Shown: positions 8,195 to 15,106 of the stretch, piece after piece
How the letters are laid out: every line of letters starts with the position of its first letter
Numbering within the stretch: the stretch's first letter is position 1
DNA from: CAZKJL01 sp964553135
GTDB taxonomy: Bacteria > Patescibacteriota > Gracilibacteria > Peribacterales > Peribacteraceae
Assembly (NCBI GenBank): GCA_964553135.1
Contig: CAZKJL010000003.1
Span: 1 to 48,554, forward strand
DNA: 48,554 nt
Direction of reading: 5' to 3'
Made by a program: the position numbers and the translations under genes
The notes under the pieces: generated by a model
The model's input: only the letters and a program-made list of their open reading frames with translations
Databases searched by the model: none
What the model was told of the DNA's origin: nothing

Positions 8195-8932
8195 ATGTCC
8201 AAGAAAAAGCTTTTCATCGGCGCGAACTTCAAAATGAACGAGTGCCCCATGGAGCTGGAGATGGCCTGCAGCGAAGGCAAAACGACCGCGTACCACGCGA
8301 CGAAAGACGTGGATGTGGTGGTCTTTCCCACGTTCCTGGAACTGCACGGCTGCATGTACGGCAAACTCACGGTGGGCGCGCAGTACGGGCATCCCGATGA
8401 CTCGGGCGCCTTCACCGGCGACGTCAGCATGGCGATGCTTGCCGGCATGCAGGTGCAGTACGTGCTCTGCGGCCACTCCGAGAGAAGGCACCATCACGAA
8501 GAAAGCGATGCCATGGTGGCCAAACAAGTCGCATCGGCGATTCGGAACGGTCTGGTTCCCGTGCTCTGCATCGGCGAGAACGCCGACCAGCGCGAGATGG
8601 ATCAAACCGAAGAGGTGCTCTTGCGCCAGCTCAAGGCCGTGACGGATGTGTGCGGCAAGAAATTGACCGCCAAGAATTTCATCGTTGCGTACGAGCCGAT
8701 TTGGGCCATCGGCAGCGGAAAAACGCCGGACGCCTCGGATGCCGACAAAGCCCACGCACTCATTCGCGGCGCACTCCCCGACTCCGCCACTCGCATCATC
8801 TACGGCGGATCGGTGAATGCCAAAAATGCCGCTGCGTTCTTCGCACAAAAAAATATCGATGGAGCTTTGGTCGGCGGTTGCTCACTGAAGCCCGACGACT
8901 TTGCAGGCATCGTGGAAGCTGCAAAAAAATAG
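8195..8932 (+). CDS. tpiA: Triosephosphate isomerase
   Basis: Interconverts dihydroxyacetone phosphate and glyceraldehyde-3-phosphate in glycolysis. 245 residues, typical length. All catalytic features are visible: Lys in GANFKMN (about residue 12), the electrophilic His in VLCGHSERR (about 94), the catalytic base Glu in VAYEPIWAIGSGKTP (about 166), the phosphate-binding YGGSVN (about 208), and GGCSL. In the first motif the usual NWKMN is NFKMN. A good promoter ends eight bases before the ATG, so the mRNA is probably leaderless. It is convergent with dprA; the gap holds a CACTTTCG word-repeat tract. Confidence 0.97.
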   Translation: MSKKKLFIGANFKMNECPMELEMACSEGKTTAYHATKDVDVVVFPTFLELHGCMYGKLTVGAQYGHPDDSGAFTGDVSMAMLAGMQVQYVLCGHSERRHHHEESDAMVAKQVASAIRNGLVPVLCIGENADQREMDQTEEVLLRQLKAVTDVCGKKLTAKNFIVAYEPIWAIGSGKTPDASDADKAHALIRGALPDSATRIIYGGSVNAKNAAAFFAQKNIDGALVGGCSLKPDDFAGIVEAAKK

Positions 8933-8963
8933 GAAAATGAGCATGGACAGTGAAACGTTCTGT

Positions 8964-9000
8964 CACTTTCGCACTTTTTGCACTTTCGTACTTTTTCACT
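8964..9000. repeat. CACTTTCG/TACTTTTT word-repeat tract
   Basis: Tandem imperfect 8-10-base words lie between the convergent tpiA and dprA genes. Bases 8980-8996 repeat 7672-7688 exactly (gcactttcgtacttttt). The tract abuts the dprA stop codon. A short AGTGA...TCACT pair lies at its left edge. Confidence 0.55.
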
Positions 9001-10084
9001 AAGCCCGTACCCACGTTCCCCCGCCGACATTTTTCACGGCACCCTTTATTTCGAGTACGGTGAGCACGGCGTTCACCGTCGCGGCATCGAGCTTGGCTTT
9101 CACGACGAGGTCATCGAGCGCGGCGGGAAGCGACGAAAGCGAGCCGTAGACCGCTTCTTCATCGGGAGAATCGGCGGTGAAATTGGTGCGCGTCGCACCC
9201 GAAGACGGACCCACCATGCCGACTTCGGCGAGAATGTCGGCGGCGGAGGTGACGAGCCTCGCGTGTCCGCGGGCGATGAGTTCATGACATCCCGCGTACT
9301 GCGGATCGAAGATGCTGCCCGGTACGGCACACACGTCGCGTCCGTACTCGAGTGCGAGCTCGGCGGTAATGAGCGAGCCCGATTCTTTGGCAGCCTGCAC
9401 CACGACGGTACAGAGCGAGAGTCCGGCAATGATGCGGTTGCGTGCAGGGAACGTGTATTTGTCGGCCTGCATATCGAGCGGGAACTCGGAGATGAGGAGC
9501 CCGCCTTTCTTCACGATGTCGTCGGCCAAACGCTCGTTGGCCTTGGGATAGATATACCCGAGGCCATGGCCCAGAACCGCCACAGTTCGCCCACCCGCGT
9601 GCAGAGTTTCTTTTGCGACCTCTGCGTCGATCCCGAAGGCAAGACCGCTCACGGTGACCGTTCCTGCGGCTACGAGCGGTGCTACAAGCTCGGAGACCGC
9701 TCTACGGCCATAATCGTTCATCTCACGGCTCCCCACAAGTGCGATGCACGGTTGGTCCAAAACTTCGAGCGAGCCCTTGATGTAGAGGAATATCGGCGGG
9801 TCGGGGAGATTTTTGAGTGACGCCGGGTACAGATCGTCTTCGATGCTGAGCATCTGGATATTGTTCTTCGTGAGCATGGATGCATACGCACCGATATTGA
9901 ATTCCTCATGTCTGAGCAGAACGTTGATGATGTAGTCATCACGCAGTCCGAGTTCCTTCAGAAGTTCGGGCGACACGTGCTCGATGGCGGCATCGAGCGA
10001 GCCGAAACGTTCGGTGAGCACATCGGCACGTTTGCGGTTCAGCACGTTGAGATACGACCAGCGGAGGGCATTTTGCATCTGCAT
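8999..10084 (-). CDS. dprA: DNA-processing protein DprA
   Basis: Loads RecA onto incoming single-stranded DNA during natural transformation. 361 residues from ATG at 10084. An N-terminal helical SAM-like region (WSYLNVLNRKRADVL...LKELGL) is followed by the Rossmann-like DprA core: IALVGSREMNDYGRRAV (about 110-125), VSGLAFGIDAEVAKETL, TVAVLGHGLGYIYP, SEFPLDMQADKYTFPARNRI and ELALEYGRDVCAVPGSI. A C-terminal winged-helix-like segment (residues about 300-361) matches the DprA C-terminal domain. This start is chosen because a TATACT ends six bases upstream. Full-length DprA suggests the cell can take up DNA, as many CPR bacteria probably do; no other competence genes are here. Confidence 0.95.
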   Translation of the reverse strand: MQMQNALRWSYLNVLNRKRADVLTERFGSLDAAIEHVSPELLKELGLRDDYIINVLLRHEEFNIGAYASMLTKNNIQMLSIEDDLYPASLKNLPDPPIFLYIKGSLEVLDQPCIALVGSREMNDYGRRAVSELVAPLVAAGTVTVSGLAFGIDAEVAKETLHAGGRTVAVLGHGLGYIYPKANERLADDIVKKGGLLISEFPLDMQADKYTFPARNRIIAGLSLCTVVVQAAKESGSLITAELALEYGRDVCAVPGSIFDPQYAGCHELIARGHARLVTSAADILAEVGMVGPSSGATRTNFTADSPDEEAVYGSLSSLPAALDDLVVKAKLDAATVNAVLTVLEIKGAVKNVGGGTWVRA

Positions 10085-10090
10085 GGAGCC

Positions 10091-10096
10091 AGTATA
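10091..10096 (-). promoter_or_regulatory. -10 element for leaderless dprA
   Basis: TATACT on the minus strand, six bases before the chosen dprA ATG. No convincing -35 at normal spacing. Confidence 0.45.
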
Positions 10097-10223
10097 CCGA
10101 GCCCCGTATCGCACCGACTGCAAAACAAGATTGTTCTATTGCCAAGGTAGGGGTTTTTGCCCAGAATACGCCGTGCGCAACCGATCTTTTCACGTGTAGA
10201 ACGCCTTGAAATTCGCAGAATGC

Positions 10224-10299
10224 GCCGACGTAGCTCAGCTGGTAGAGCATAGGTATCGTAAACCTAGGGTCACCGGTTCAATCCCGGTCGTCGGCTCCA
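10224..10299 (+). tRNA. tRNA-Thr (anticodon CGU)
   Basis: Complete cloverleaf. The acceptor stem GCCGACG pairs with CGTCGGC, the D arm is GCTC...GAGC, and the anticodon stem TAGGT/ACCTA holds a seven-base loop ATCGTAA with anticodon CGT. The T arm is ACCGG TTCAATC CCGGT, the discriminator is T, and CCA is encoded (10297-10299). The anticodon assigns it to ACG threonine codons. A damaged tandem copy follows. Confidence 0.9.
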
Positions 10300-10310
10300 T
10301 TATTATCTCC

Positions 10311-10433
10311 AAGACGTAGCTCAGCTGGCGCGCTGAGGCCTGCCGAAGCGCGCAGTAAGGAAAGGTCTGCCGCGCAGCGGCATAGGTACCTGTAAACCTA
10401 GGTTCACCGGTTCAATCCCGGTCGTCGGCTCCA
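10311..10433 (+). pseudogene. Broken tandem copy of tRNA-Thr with a 52-base hairpin insert in the D arm
   Basis: From 10313 the sequence repeats the preceding tRNA from its fourth base, including the 3' flank ccattattatctcca. The first three acceptor bases are missing, so only GACG/CGTC of the acceptor stem can pair. In the D arm, TAGAG is replaced by 52 bases (10329-10380) forming two hairpins: GCGCGCT/AGCGCGC (10328-10334 with 10347-10353) and TGCCGC/GCGGCA (10368-10373 with 10377-10382). The anticodon stem TAGGT/ACCTA is kept, but the loop has eight bases (ACCTGTAA). The T arm and CCA are intact. It is probably a nonfunctional duplicate; splicing out of the insert cannot be excluded but would not repair the acceptor stem. 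Confidence 0.75.
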
Positions 10434-10434
10434 T

Positions 10435-10440
10435 TATTAT
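10435..10440 (+). promoter_or_regulatory. -10 element for the 61-aa gene, inside the duplicated tRNA flank
   Basis: TATTAT ends eight bases before the ATG at 10449. It belongs to the ccattattatctcca flank that is duplicated after both tRNA copies, so the tRNA duplication may have created or copied this promoter. Confidence 0.4.
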
Positions 10441-10448
10441 CTCCATCT

Positions 10449-10634
10449 ATGGGACTTCGTACATACAACATCGAGCAAGCGGCCCTGGAGAAACTGAGCG
10501 CAAAAAGCGATTCCACTCTTCCTCCCGCTCAAGAGAGCGGCAAACAGGTTGCTGCCGCTACTCAAGAGCTGGTGAGTGCGACGCGTACAAAATACGGAAC
10601 GAGCGGAGCCGTGAATGTCGATAAGCATTCCTGA
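10449..10634 (+). CDS. Small hypothetical protein, 61 aa
   Basis: Starts MGLRTYNIEQAALEKLSAKS and is mostly polar with a predicted helical middle (SGKQVAAATQELVSATRT). No signal peptide, membrane segment or known motif. It begins 15 bases after the broken tRNA copy and ends just before the convergent dehydratase gene. Codon use is like its neighbours, and a -10-like hexamer sits at leaderless spacing, which supports it as a gene. The family is not recognised. Confidence 0.5.
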   Translation: MGLRTYNIEQAALEKLSAKSDSTLPPAQESGKQVAAATQELVSATRTKYGTSGAVNVDKHS

Positions 10635-10638
10635 ATCC

Positions 10639-11634
10639 TCAGACATTCGCTTTGAATAATCCAAGGGCGCTTTCCAGATCAACATTCCCACCGCTCACGA
10701 TCACGCCCACGCGTTTGCCTTTGAAGACCTCGCGCTGCTTGAGGATGGCGGCCAGTGGCACGGCCCCCGAGGGTTCCACGATGACGCGAAGACGTTCCCA
10801 CATCATGCGCATGGCGGCGATGATTTCTTCATCGCTCACGGTGATGATGCGGTCCACGAACTCCTGAATGATGGGGAAATTTTTCTCACCCAAGCTCGTA
10901 AGGAGCCCGTCGGCAATCGTATTCACCGTATCGTTTTTTTGGAGCACGCCGGTCTGCATTGAGCGGAACGCATCGTTCGCTCCTTCGGGCTCTGCCCCGA
11001 TGACATTGATGCCTGGCACCATGTAATGCGCGGCCAGCGCACTGCCGCTGATGAGGCCTCCCCCGCCGACAGGAACGACGATGTCATGCAGGGCGTGGAT
11101 ACGGTTGATAAGCTCACGAACGGCCGTCGATTGTCCGGCAATCACCTGATAGTCATTGAAGGGATGAATGATCGAGGCTCCCGTTTGCTCCTGAATTTCG
11201 ACAACTTTTTCCTCTCGCCGAGATTGGCTCGGCTCACACTCAATGATCGTACCGCCGAATTCACGAACGCCGCGTTTCTTCATCTCATTGGCATTGCTCG
11301 GCATCACGATGAACGTGGAAATGGAATCTCCCCCGACATTTTGTTTGTATGACTTTGCGGCCCAGGCGATGGCCTGGGCATGGTTTCCGGACGAATGCGT
11401 CACGATACCGCGCTCACGTTCTTTCGGCTGCAACATAAGCAAAGCATTCATCGCACCGCGCGCCTTGAACGCACCGACGTCAGGCATCAAATTTTCCATC
11501 TTGAAGAAGAGCGACGCACCTGACGCTTTGTCGATGGCCTCGGAACGAAGCACCGGCGTTTCAGGAATGAAGAATGACAAGCGATCGGCGGCTTTTTCCA
11601 AATCGTGTGCCGAGGGAACGGAAGAGCTGTTCAT
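10639..11634 (-). CDS. PLP-dependent threonine/serine dehydratase (or serine racemase)
   Basis: 331 residues, fold-type II PLP enzyme of the threonine ammonia-lyase/serine racemase group. Visible: the Schiff-base lysine in KMENLMPDVGAFKARGAMNA (about residue 58, GAFKARGA in place of the usual SFKxRGA), SSGNHAQA (about 81-88) for substrate carboxylate binding, the PLP phosphate loop VPVGGGGLISG (about 188-198), EPSGAV, and the terminal VIVSGGNVDL. There is no C-terminal ACT regulatory domain, so it resembles the catabolic or short form. Reaction: L-threonine or L-serine to 2-oxoacid plus ammonia. It is divergent from a TrmB-like regulator, with a perfect 8-bp inverted repeat in the gap, so control by that regulator is likely. 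Substrate cannot be fixed from sequence. Confidence 0.88.
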   Translation of the reverse strand: MNSSSVPSAHDLEKAADRLSFFIPETPVLRSEAIDKASGASLFFKMENLMPDVGAFKARGAMNALLMLQPKERERGIVTHSSGNHAQAIAWAAKSYKQNVGGDSISTFIVMPSNANEMKKRGVREFGGTIIECEPSQSRREEKVVEIQEQTGASIIHPFNDYQVIAGQSTAVRELINRIHALHDIVVPVGGGGLISGSALAAHYMVPGINVIGAEPEGANDAFRSMQTGVLQKNDTVNTIADGLLTSLGEKNFPIIQEFVDRIITVSDEEIIAAMRMMWERLRVIVEPSGAVPLAAILKQREVFKGKRVGVIVSGGNVDLESALGLFKANV

Positions 11635-11660
11635 AAAGAAGTGGGAAGAAATACGCGCCC

Positions 11661-11690
11661 ATTGAAACGTTTTCAGAAGTATGTTTCAAT
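11661..11690. promoter_or_regulatory. Candidate operator between the dehydratase and TrmB-like regulator genes
   Basis: ATTGAAAC (11661-11668) and its perfect inverted copy GTTTCAAT (11683-11690) are separated by 14 bases in the 80-base divergent gap. Size, symmetry and position fit a dimeric winged-helix regulator acting on both genes. Confidence 0.5.
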
Positions 11691-11714
11691 CTGGCGGTCA
11701 GTTTCGCCACTTTG

Positions 11715-12515
11715 ATGAAAAACGCCCAGGCACTCCTCGAAAGCATCGGCCTGAACCACCACGAAAGTTCCATCTACCTGTACCTGCTGGAATACGGCGA
11801 ACAAGCGGGCTCCAAAGTCGCATCGGCACTCAAGCTCCCGCGCAGCACCGTTCGCAACACGCTCGATAAGCTCTGTGAACGCGGCATCGTGAGTAAGATC
11901 TATAAGAGGAATACGCAGTACTACGCATGCAAAAAGCCGTCCGCACTGCTGGACTATAAGAAGAGGGACATCGAGGAAGCGGCAAAACAGCTCGAGCAAC
12001 TGAAAGAGTCCCTTCCCCTGCTCTCGGCACTGCACGACCAGAGGAACGTCGTGCCCAAGGTGCGGTACTTCGAGGGCAAAGACGGCGTCATCGAGGCGTT
12101 CAACCACAGCCTGTTCGTGGAAGGCATCACAGAAATTCTGTTCTTCACGTCGTATCAATTTTTGCGCACGCCCGTCATCCGCAAGAACGACGTGGAGTTC
12201 TACATGCCGATGCGCATCCAGAAGAAAAGGATTCCCATGCGTGTTTTGGTCGGCCACACCGATGAAGCCGACAAGCTCAAGCTGAATGATCCGACGGAAC
12301 TCCGAGTACGGCGCTTTATCCCCAGCAAGTACACGCTTCCGGGCAACATCCATATTTACGGGGATTACGTCGTGTATTTCTCGGCCGGGAATGCCGAGCA
12401 CATGGCGGTGATGATCGAGAGCCGCATGATGGCGGATACGATGCGCGCGCTCTTTGAATTCATGTGGGAGCAGGTGGATATCAAAAAGAACCCCGGTAAG
12501 CATTCTCGGTCTTGA
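11715..12515 (+). CDS. TrmB-like winged-helix transcriptional regulator
   Basis: 266 residues from the ATG at 11715. The N-terminal 70 residues form a TrmB/MarR-type winged helix: LLESIGLNHHESSIYLYLLE, KVASALKLPRSTVRNTLDKL (recognition helix about 36-55) and RGIVSKIYKRNTQYYAC (wing). A helical linker rich in charge (KKRDIEEAAKQLEQLKESL) follows, and then an effector domain of about 170 residues (VRYFEGKDGVIEAFNH..., ending in FEFMWEQVD), as in TrmB-family proteins where this part binds a small ligand. It is divergent from a PLP dehydratase and shares an inverted repeat with it, suggesting autoregulation and control of the enzyme. The ligand is unknown. Confidence 0.85.
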   Translation: MKNAQALLESIGLNHHESSIYLYLLEYGEQAGSKVASALKLPRSTVRNTLDKLCERGIVSKIYKRNTQYYACKKPSALLDYKKRDIEEAAKQLEQLKESLPLLSALHDQRNVVPKVRYFEGKDGVIEAFNHSLFVEGITEILFFTSYQFLRTPVIRKNDVEFYMPMRIQKKRIPMRVLVGHTDEADKLKLNDPTELRVRRFIPSKYTLPGNIHIYGDYVVYFSAGNAEHMAVMIESRMMADTMRALFEFMWEQVDIKKNPGKHSRS

Positions 12516-12619
12516 GCGTCTTATCTGCGGCTTTACCCTCGCATTTCGCTTAGTTCCCCAGGGACCGTACGCCGAACGGGGCGTAAAAGCCGATCCCATA
12601 TTTTCTTCCCCTTTTTCGT

Positions 12620-12715
12620 ATGACGTATTTCCAGGACGAGCCGAAGACCGACGCTCCGGGTACGGAGCCCATGGATGAGCCCAAAACGGGCGACACGCCG
12701 ATGGACCCCAAGTAG
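12620..12715 (+). CDS. Very small acidic protein, 31 aa
   Basis: The ATG at 12620 opens a 31-codon frame beginning MTYFQDEPKTDAPGTEPMDE and ending TPMDPK before TAG. It has internal repeats (DEPKTDAPGTEPM, DEPKTGDTPM) and is rich in D, E, P, T and K. The start is preceded by a pyrimidine tract (ctttttcgt) as at other starts here. I recall similar short DEPKTDAP-type proteins from CPR genomes, but that needs a search. No function is known. It lies in the 385-base gap between the TrmB-like gene and the next gene; nothing else is evident in that gap except the promoter at 12819. Confidence 0.5.
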   Translation: MTYFQDEPKTDAPGTEPMDEPKTGDTPMDPK

Positions 12716-12818
12716 TCGATGTCTCTGCCGCCCTTGTTCTCATGAGGACGGCAGAGCATTCCACACACATCAGAAAACTACGGCACCATCTTCCTTCCTT
12801 CTTTCAAGGTTCACCCCC

Positions 12819-12847
12819 GTGCAAAAAGTGCGGTTTTTTGCTATACT
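12819..12847 (+). promoter_or_regulatory. Promoter of the 119-aa gene
   Basis: TATACT (12842-12847) with a weak GTGCAA (12819-12824) at 17-base spacing; the start codon is 53 bases downstream. Confidence 0.45.
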
Positions 12848-12900
12848 GGTTGGATTTGCAAAAACGCGGATCACACAAACACTCACTTCCACACAAACAC

Positions 12901-13260
12901 ATGACGATCGAAGCATGCATCGCTCACGCGATCCACAAGGACCTCGACATTCTCGAGGCATTGCCCGACGTCTATGAATTGCCTATGGAAGACTTGGAGC
13001 AGCACATCGATGGATATATCCAAAATCTCCAGTCCTCGCTCGTAAAGGCCGTTAAATCGCTTGGCGAGCCCTACATTAAGTCCAAGGACGCCGCAGGTCT
13101 CTGCGTGACGTGTTTGCGCGCCGGCGTGAACCTGCCGGCCGAGATGATGCTCAAGATGTGTCAGACGATCCTGCAGCTCTCCACCATCGACGCACGCTTC
13201 ATCGCCGACAACAACGAAGGTGTCAGCGTGTACTACATGAAGCTCGAGCTCGCGGCTTAA
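12901..13260 (+). CDS. Hypothetical protein, 119 aa
   Basis: Starts MTIEACIAHAIHKDLDILEA. It is soluble and mostly helical, with amphipathic stretches (LEQHIDGYIQNLQSSLVKAVKSL) and a C-terminal part containing two cysteines near GLCVTCLRAGVNLP. No recognised family, signal or membrane segment. A TATACT promoter element lies 53 bases upstream. It is convergent with the DksA/TraR-like gene, and the two stop codons overlap by a few bases (13257-13260). Normal codon use supports a real gene. Confidence 0.7.
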   Translation: MTIEACIAHAIHKDLDILEALPDVYELPMEDLEQHIDGYIQNLQSSLVKAVKSLGEPYIKSKDAAGLCVTCLRAGVNLPAEMMLKMCQTILQLSTIDARFIADNNEGVSVYYMKLELAA

Positions 13261-13655
13261 GCTTCTTTCGGTTTCTTGGTAGGCGGACACACGACGTGTG
13301 TCGTTGCTTCGGGAACGGCCCGCATGCGGTCGAGCGGGATATCGCCGAGACAGCGTTCGCATTTGCCGTACGTACCCTTGCGGAGCGCCGAGACGCCGGC
13401 AACGACGGTCTCCGTCGATGCGGCAAGGGCCACGGAGAGCGAGGCTTCTTCATGGAGAATGCGCGACACGCTTCCCTGATCGTCATCGTTGGGCATATTG
13501 CCGAGCAGCTGCAATGCCGATACGGCGGCTTCCCTTCTGTTACCGGTGACCAACGGGTCGCTGGCATTCAGAATACCGAGCTTCACCGCTTTATCGGTGA
13601 GCGCCACGGCACATTCTTGCAGTCCTGCTTGGCGTACTTCGGTACGGGAGGCCAT
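13257..13655 (-). CDS. DksA/TraR-type zinc-finger protein, one Cys missing
   Basis: 132 residues. The C-terminus has the DksA/TraR C4 finger framework GTYGKCERCLGDIPLDRMRA followed by VPEATTHVVC. The first CxxC is intact, but the second pair has one cysteine (THVVC where the family usually has a C-x-x-C), so three of four ligands remain. The N-terminal two thirds are helical, as expected for the coiled-coil of this family, though the DxxDxA tip motif of true DksA is not clear. DksA proteins act in the RNA polymerase secondary channel; TraR/YbiI-like relatives have other roles. The promoter is TTGCGC-17-TAGCAT (13683-13711). Confidence 0.78.
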   Translation of the reverse strand: MASRTEVRQAGLQECAVALTDKAVKLGILNASDPLVTGNRREAAVSALQLLGNMPNDDDQGSVSRILHEEASLSVALAASTETVVAGVSALRKGTYGKCERCLGDIPLDRMRAVPEATTHVVCPPTKKPKEA

Positions 13656-13682
13656 GAGTCGGGGTGGGGAAAAGGGTGCCGC

Positions 13683-13711
13683 ATGCTAAGCGTGCTTCGC
13701 ATCAGGCGCAA
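13683..13711 (-). promoter_or_regulatory. Promoter of the DksA/TraR-like gene
   Basis: On the minus strand TTGCGC (13706-13711), 17-base spacer, TAGCAT (13683-13688). The leader to the ATG at 13655 is rich in CCC/TTT. Confidence 0.5.
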
Positions 13712-13763
13712 GAACATACCGAAGAAACCAATCTCCAGGCCTGAGATAAGCCAAAAAATCCTT

Positions 13764-13778
13764 GCAGTCTTTGCATTC
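13764..13778. repeat. Dispersed 15-base word shared with the lysS linker
   Basis: gcagtctttgcattc is the exact reverse complement of 41037-41051. It lies 3' of rpsI on the transcribed strand, just before a T6 run, so it may form part of the operon end. Confidence 0.55.
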
Positions 13779-13798
13779 CTGGCGTCGCTCCAATCCGA

Positions 13799-14197
13799 CT
13801 AACGCTTGGCGAACTGCGGAGCGCGGCGAGCGCGCTTGAGACCCGGCTTCTTGCGTTCCTTGATGCGGCTGTCGCGGCGAAGGAAGCCTGCCTGCTTGAG
13901 CGTGGTGCGGAAGTTGGGGTCCATGAGAACGAGTGCGCGTGCGATACCGAGACGGATGGCATCGCTCTGGGACGGCTTGCCGCCGCCGATGAGGATGACT
14001 TCCACGTCGACTTTCTTGGCCAAGTCCGTGAGGACGAGCGGAGCCAGGGCATTCTCTCCGTGCGTGGAGAAGAAATACTTCTTGAGCGTGTCGCCGTTGA
14101 CCATGGCCTTACCTTCGCCGTCCTGGAACAAGCGAACCTGAGCGATGGCGCTCTTGCGCTTACCGAGTGCGTAGAAGTAGGGGCGAGTGGTGGCCAT
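13799..14197 (-). CDS. rpsI: 30S ribosomal protein S9 (uS9)
   Basis: 132 residues. Begins MATTRPYFYALGKRKSAIAQ, with the family's GKRK(S/T)A.AxVRL opening, and ends with the basic tail KKPGLKRARRAPQFAKR, whose terminal Arg reaches the P-site tRNA. Last gene of the block infA to rpsI. It starts one base after the rplM stop, so translation of the pair is probably coupled. Confidence 0.97.
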   Translation of the reverse strand: MATTRPYFYALGKRKSAIAQVRLFQDGEGKAMVNGDTLKKYFFSTHGENALAPLVLTDLAKKVDVEVILIGGGKPSQSDAIRLGIARALVLMDPNFRTTLKQAGFLRRDSRIKERKKPGLKRARRAPQFAKR

Positions 14198-14198
14198 A

Positions 14199-14630
14199 CT
14201 AAATGACGGGATGAGGGAACGGAGCCGGCTTCTGTGCCTCGTGCGTGTGCGTGGGGCCGGCGAAAACGTGCAAATTCTTCATGGTGTGCTGGCGGGTCTG
14301 GTTCTTCGGGAGCATACCCTTCACCGAGTGCTCCAGCACTTTCTCGGGGCTCTTCTCCATCATGTCCTTGATGCTCGTGACACGGAGGTGGCCGAGGTAA
14401 CCGGTGTGGCGGAAGTATTCCTTCTGCTCGCTCTTGGAGCCGGAGACTTTGATCTTCTCGGCGTTGATGACGATGACGTGGTCACCGCACATGAGGTGAG
14501 GAACGTAGCTGGGCTTGGTGCGGCCGCGGAGCACGTTCGCGATCTCCGTGGAGAGGCGTCCGAGCACCTTATCGGTGGCATCAACGATGAACCACTGGGG
14601 TTTGGCCGGCTTGGGGTGAGAAGTCTTCAT
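14199..14630 (-). CDS. rplM: 50S ribosomal protein L13 (uL13)
   Basis: 143 residues. Contains the L13 blocks WFIVDATDKVLGRLSTEIAN, GDHVIVINAEKIKVSGSK and YFRHTGYLGHLR. It is an early-assembly protein of the large subunit. rplM-rpsI follow rplQ directly, the usual bacterial order after the alpha operon. The gap to the rplQ stop is two bases. Confidence 0.97.
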   Translation of the reverse strand: MKTSHPKPAKPQWFIVDATDKVLGRLSTEIANVLRGRTKPSYVPHLMCGDHVIVINAEKIKVSGSKSEQKEYFRHTGYLGHLRVTSIKDMMEKSPEKVLEHSVKGMLPKNQTRQHTMKNLHVFAGPTHTHEAQKPAPFPHPVI

Positions 14631-14632
14631 GA

Positions 14633-15064
14633 TTAGGAGGCTTTTTTGGTGCGGGTAACTTTCTTGGGGGCGGGCTCGGCGGCCTCTTTCTCCACGACGG
14701 GAGCGGCGGCATCCACGAGCATGAAATCCACGAGGAAGGCGCCGTCGCCGACGCGCTGTCCTGCGGGGACGATGCGGGTGAAACCGGAGGGACGCTTGGC
14801 GTAACGGGTCTTGAGAACTTCGAGAATCTTGCGGCAGGCATTCTCATCCGTGAGCATCGTGTTGATCTTGCGGATGGCGAGATCTGCGCGCTCACGCTTG
14901 CCGATGGCAATCACGCGGTCCACGAGGGATTTGGCGACCTGGGCGCGCTTCTTGGTGGTGCGCACCTTCTCGTACAGGATCACGGACGTGACCAAGTTCT
15001 TGAGCAGTAACCGAGATTGATTCGGTTTCCTGGCGAGCCGTTTGCTGTGATTGCGATGTCGCAT
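14633..15064 (-). CDS. rplQ: 50S ribosomal protein L17 (bL17)
   Basis: 143 residues. N-terminus MRHRNHSKRLARKPNQSRLL is L17-like (usual MRHR..GRKLGR..), followed by NLVTSVILYEKVRTTKKRAQ. A C-terminal tail of about 25 residues (VVEKEAAEPAPKKVTRTKKAS) extends beyond the usual fold and is Ala/Lys/Pro-rich, like the tails on several other ribosomal proteins here. Follows rpoA with a 42-base gap. Confidence 0.96.
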   Translation of the reverse strand: MRHRNHSKRLARKPNQSRLLLKNLVTSVILYEKVRTTKKRAQVAKSLVDRVIAIGKRERADLAIRKINTMLTDENACRKILEVLKTRYAKRPSGFTRIVPAGQRVGDGAFLVDFMLVDAAAPVVEKEAAEPAPKKVTRTKKAS

Positions 15065-15106
15065 GAGGGCGAGATTCTAGGGAAATTCGGGGGGTCTGGC
15101 TAGGGT

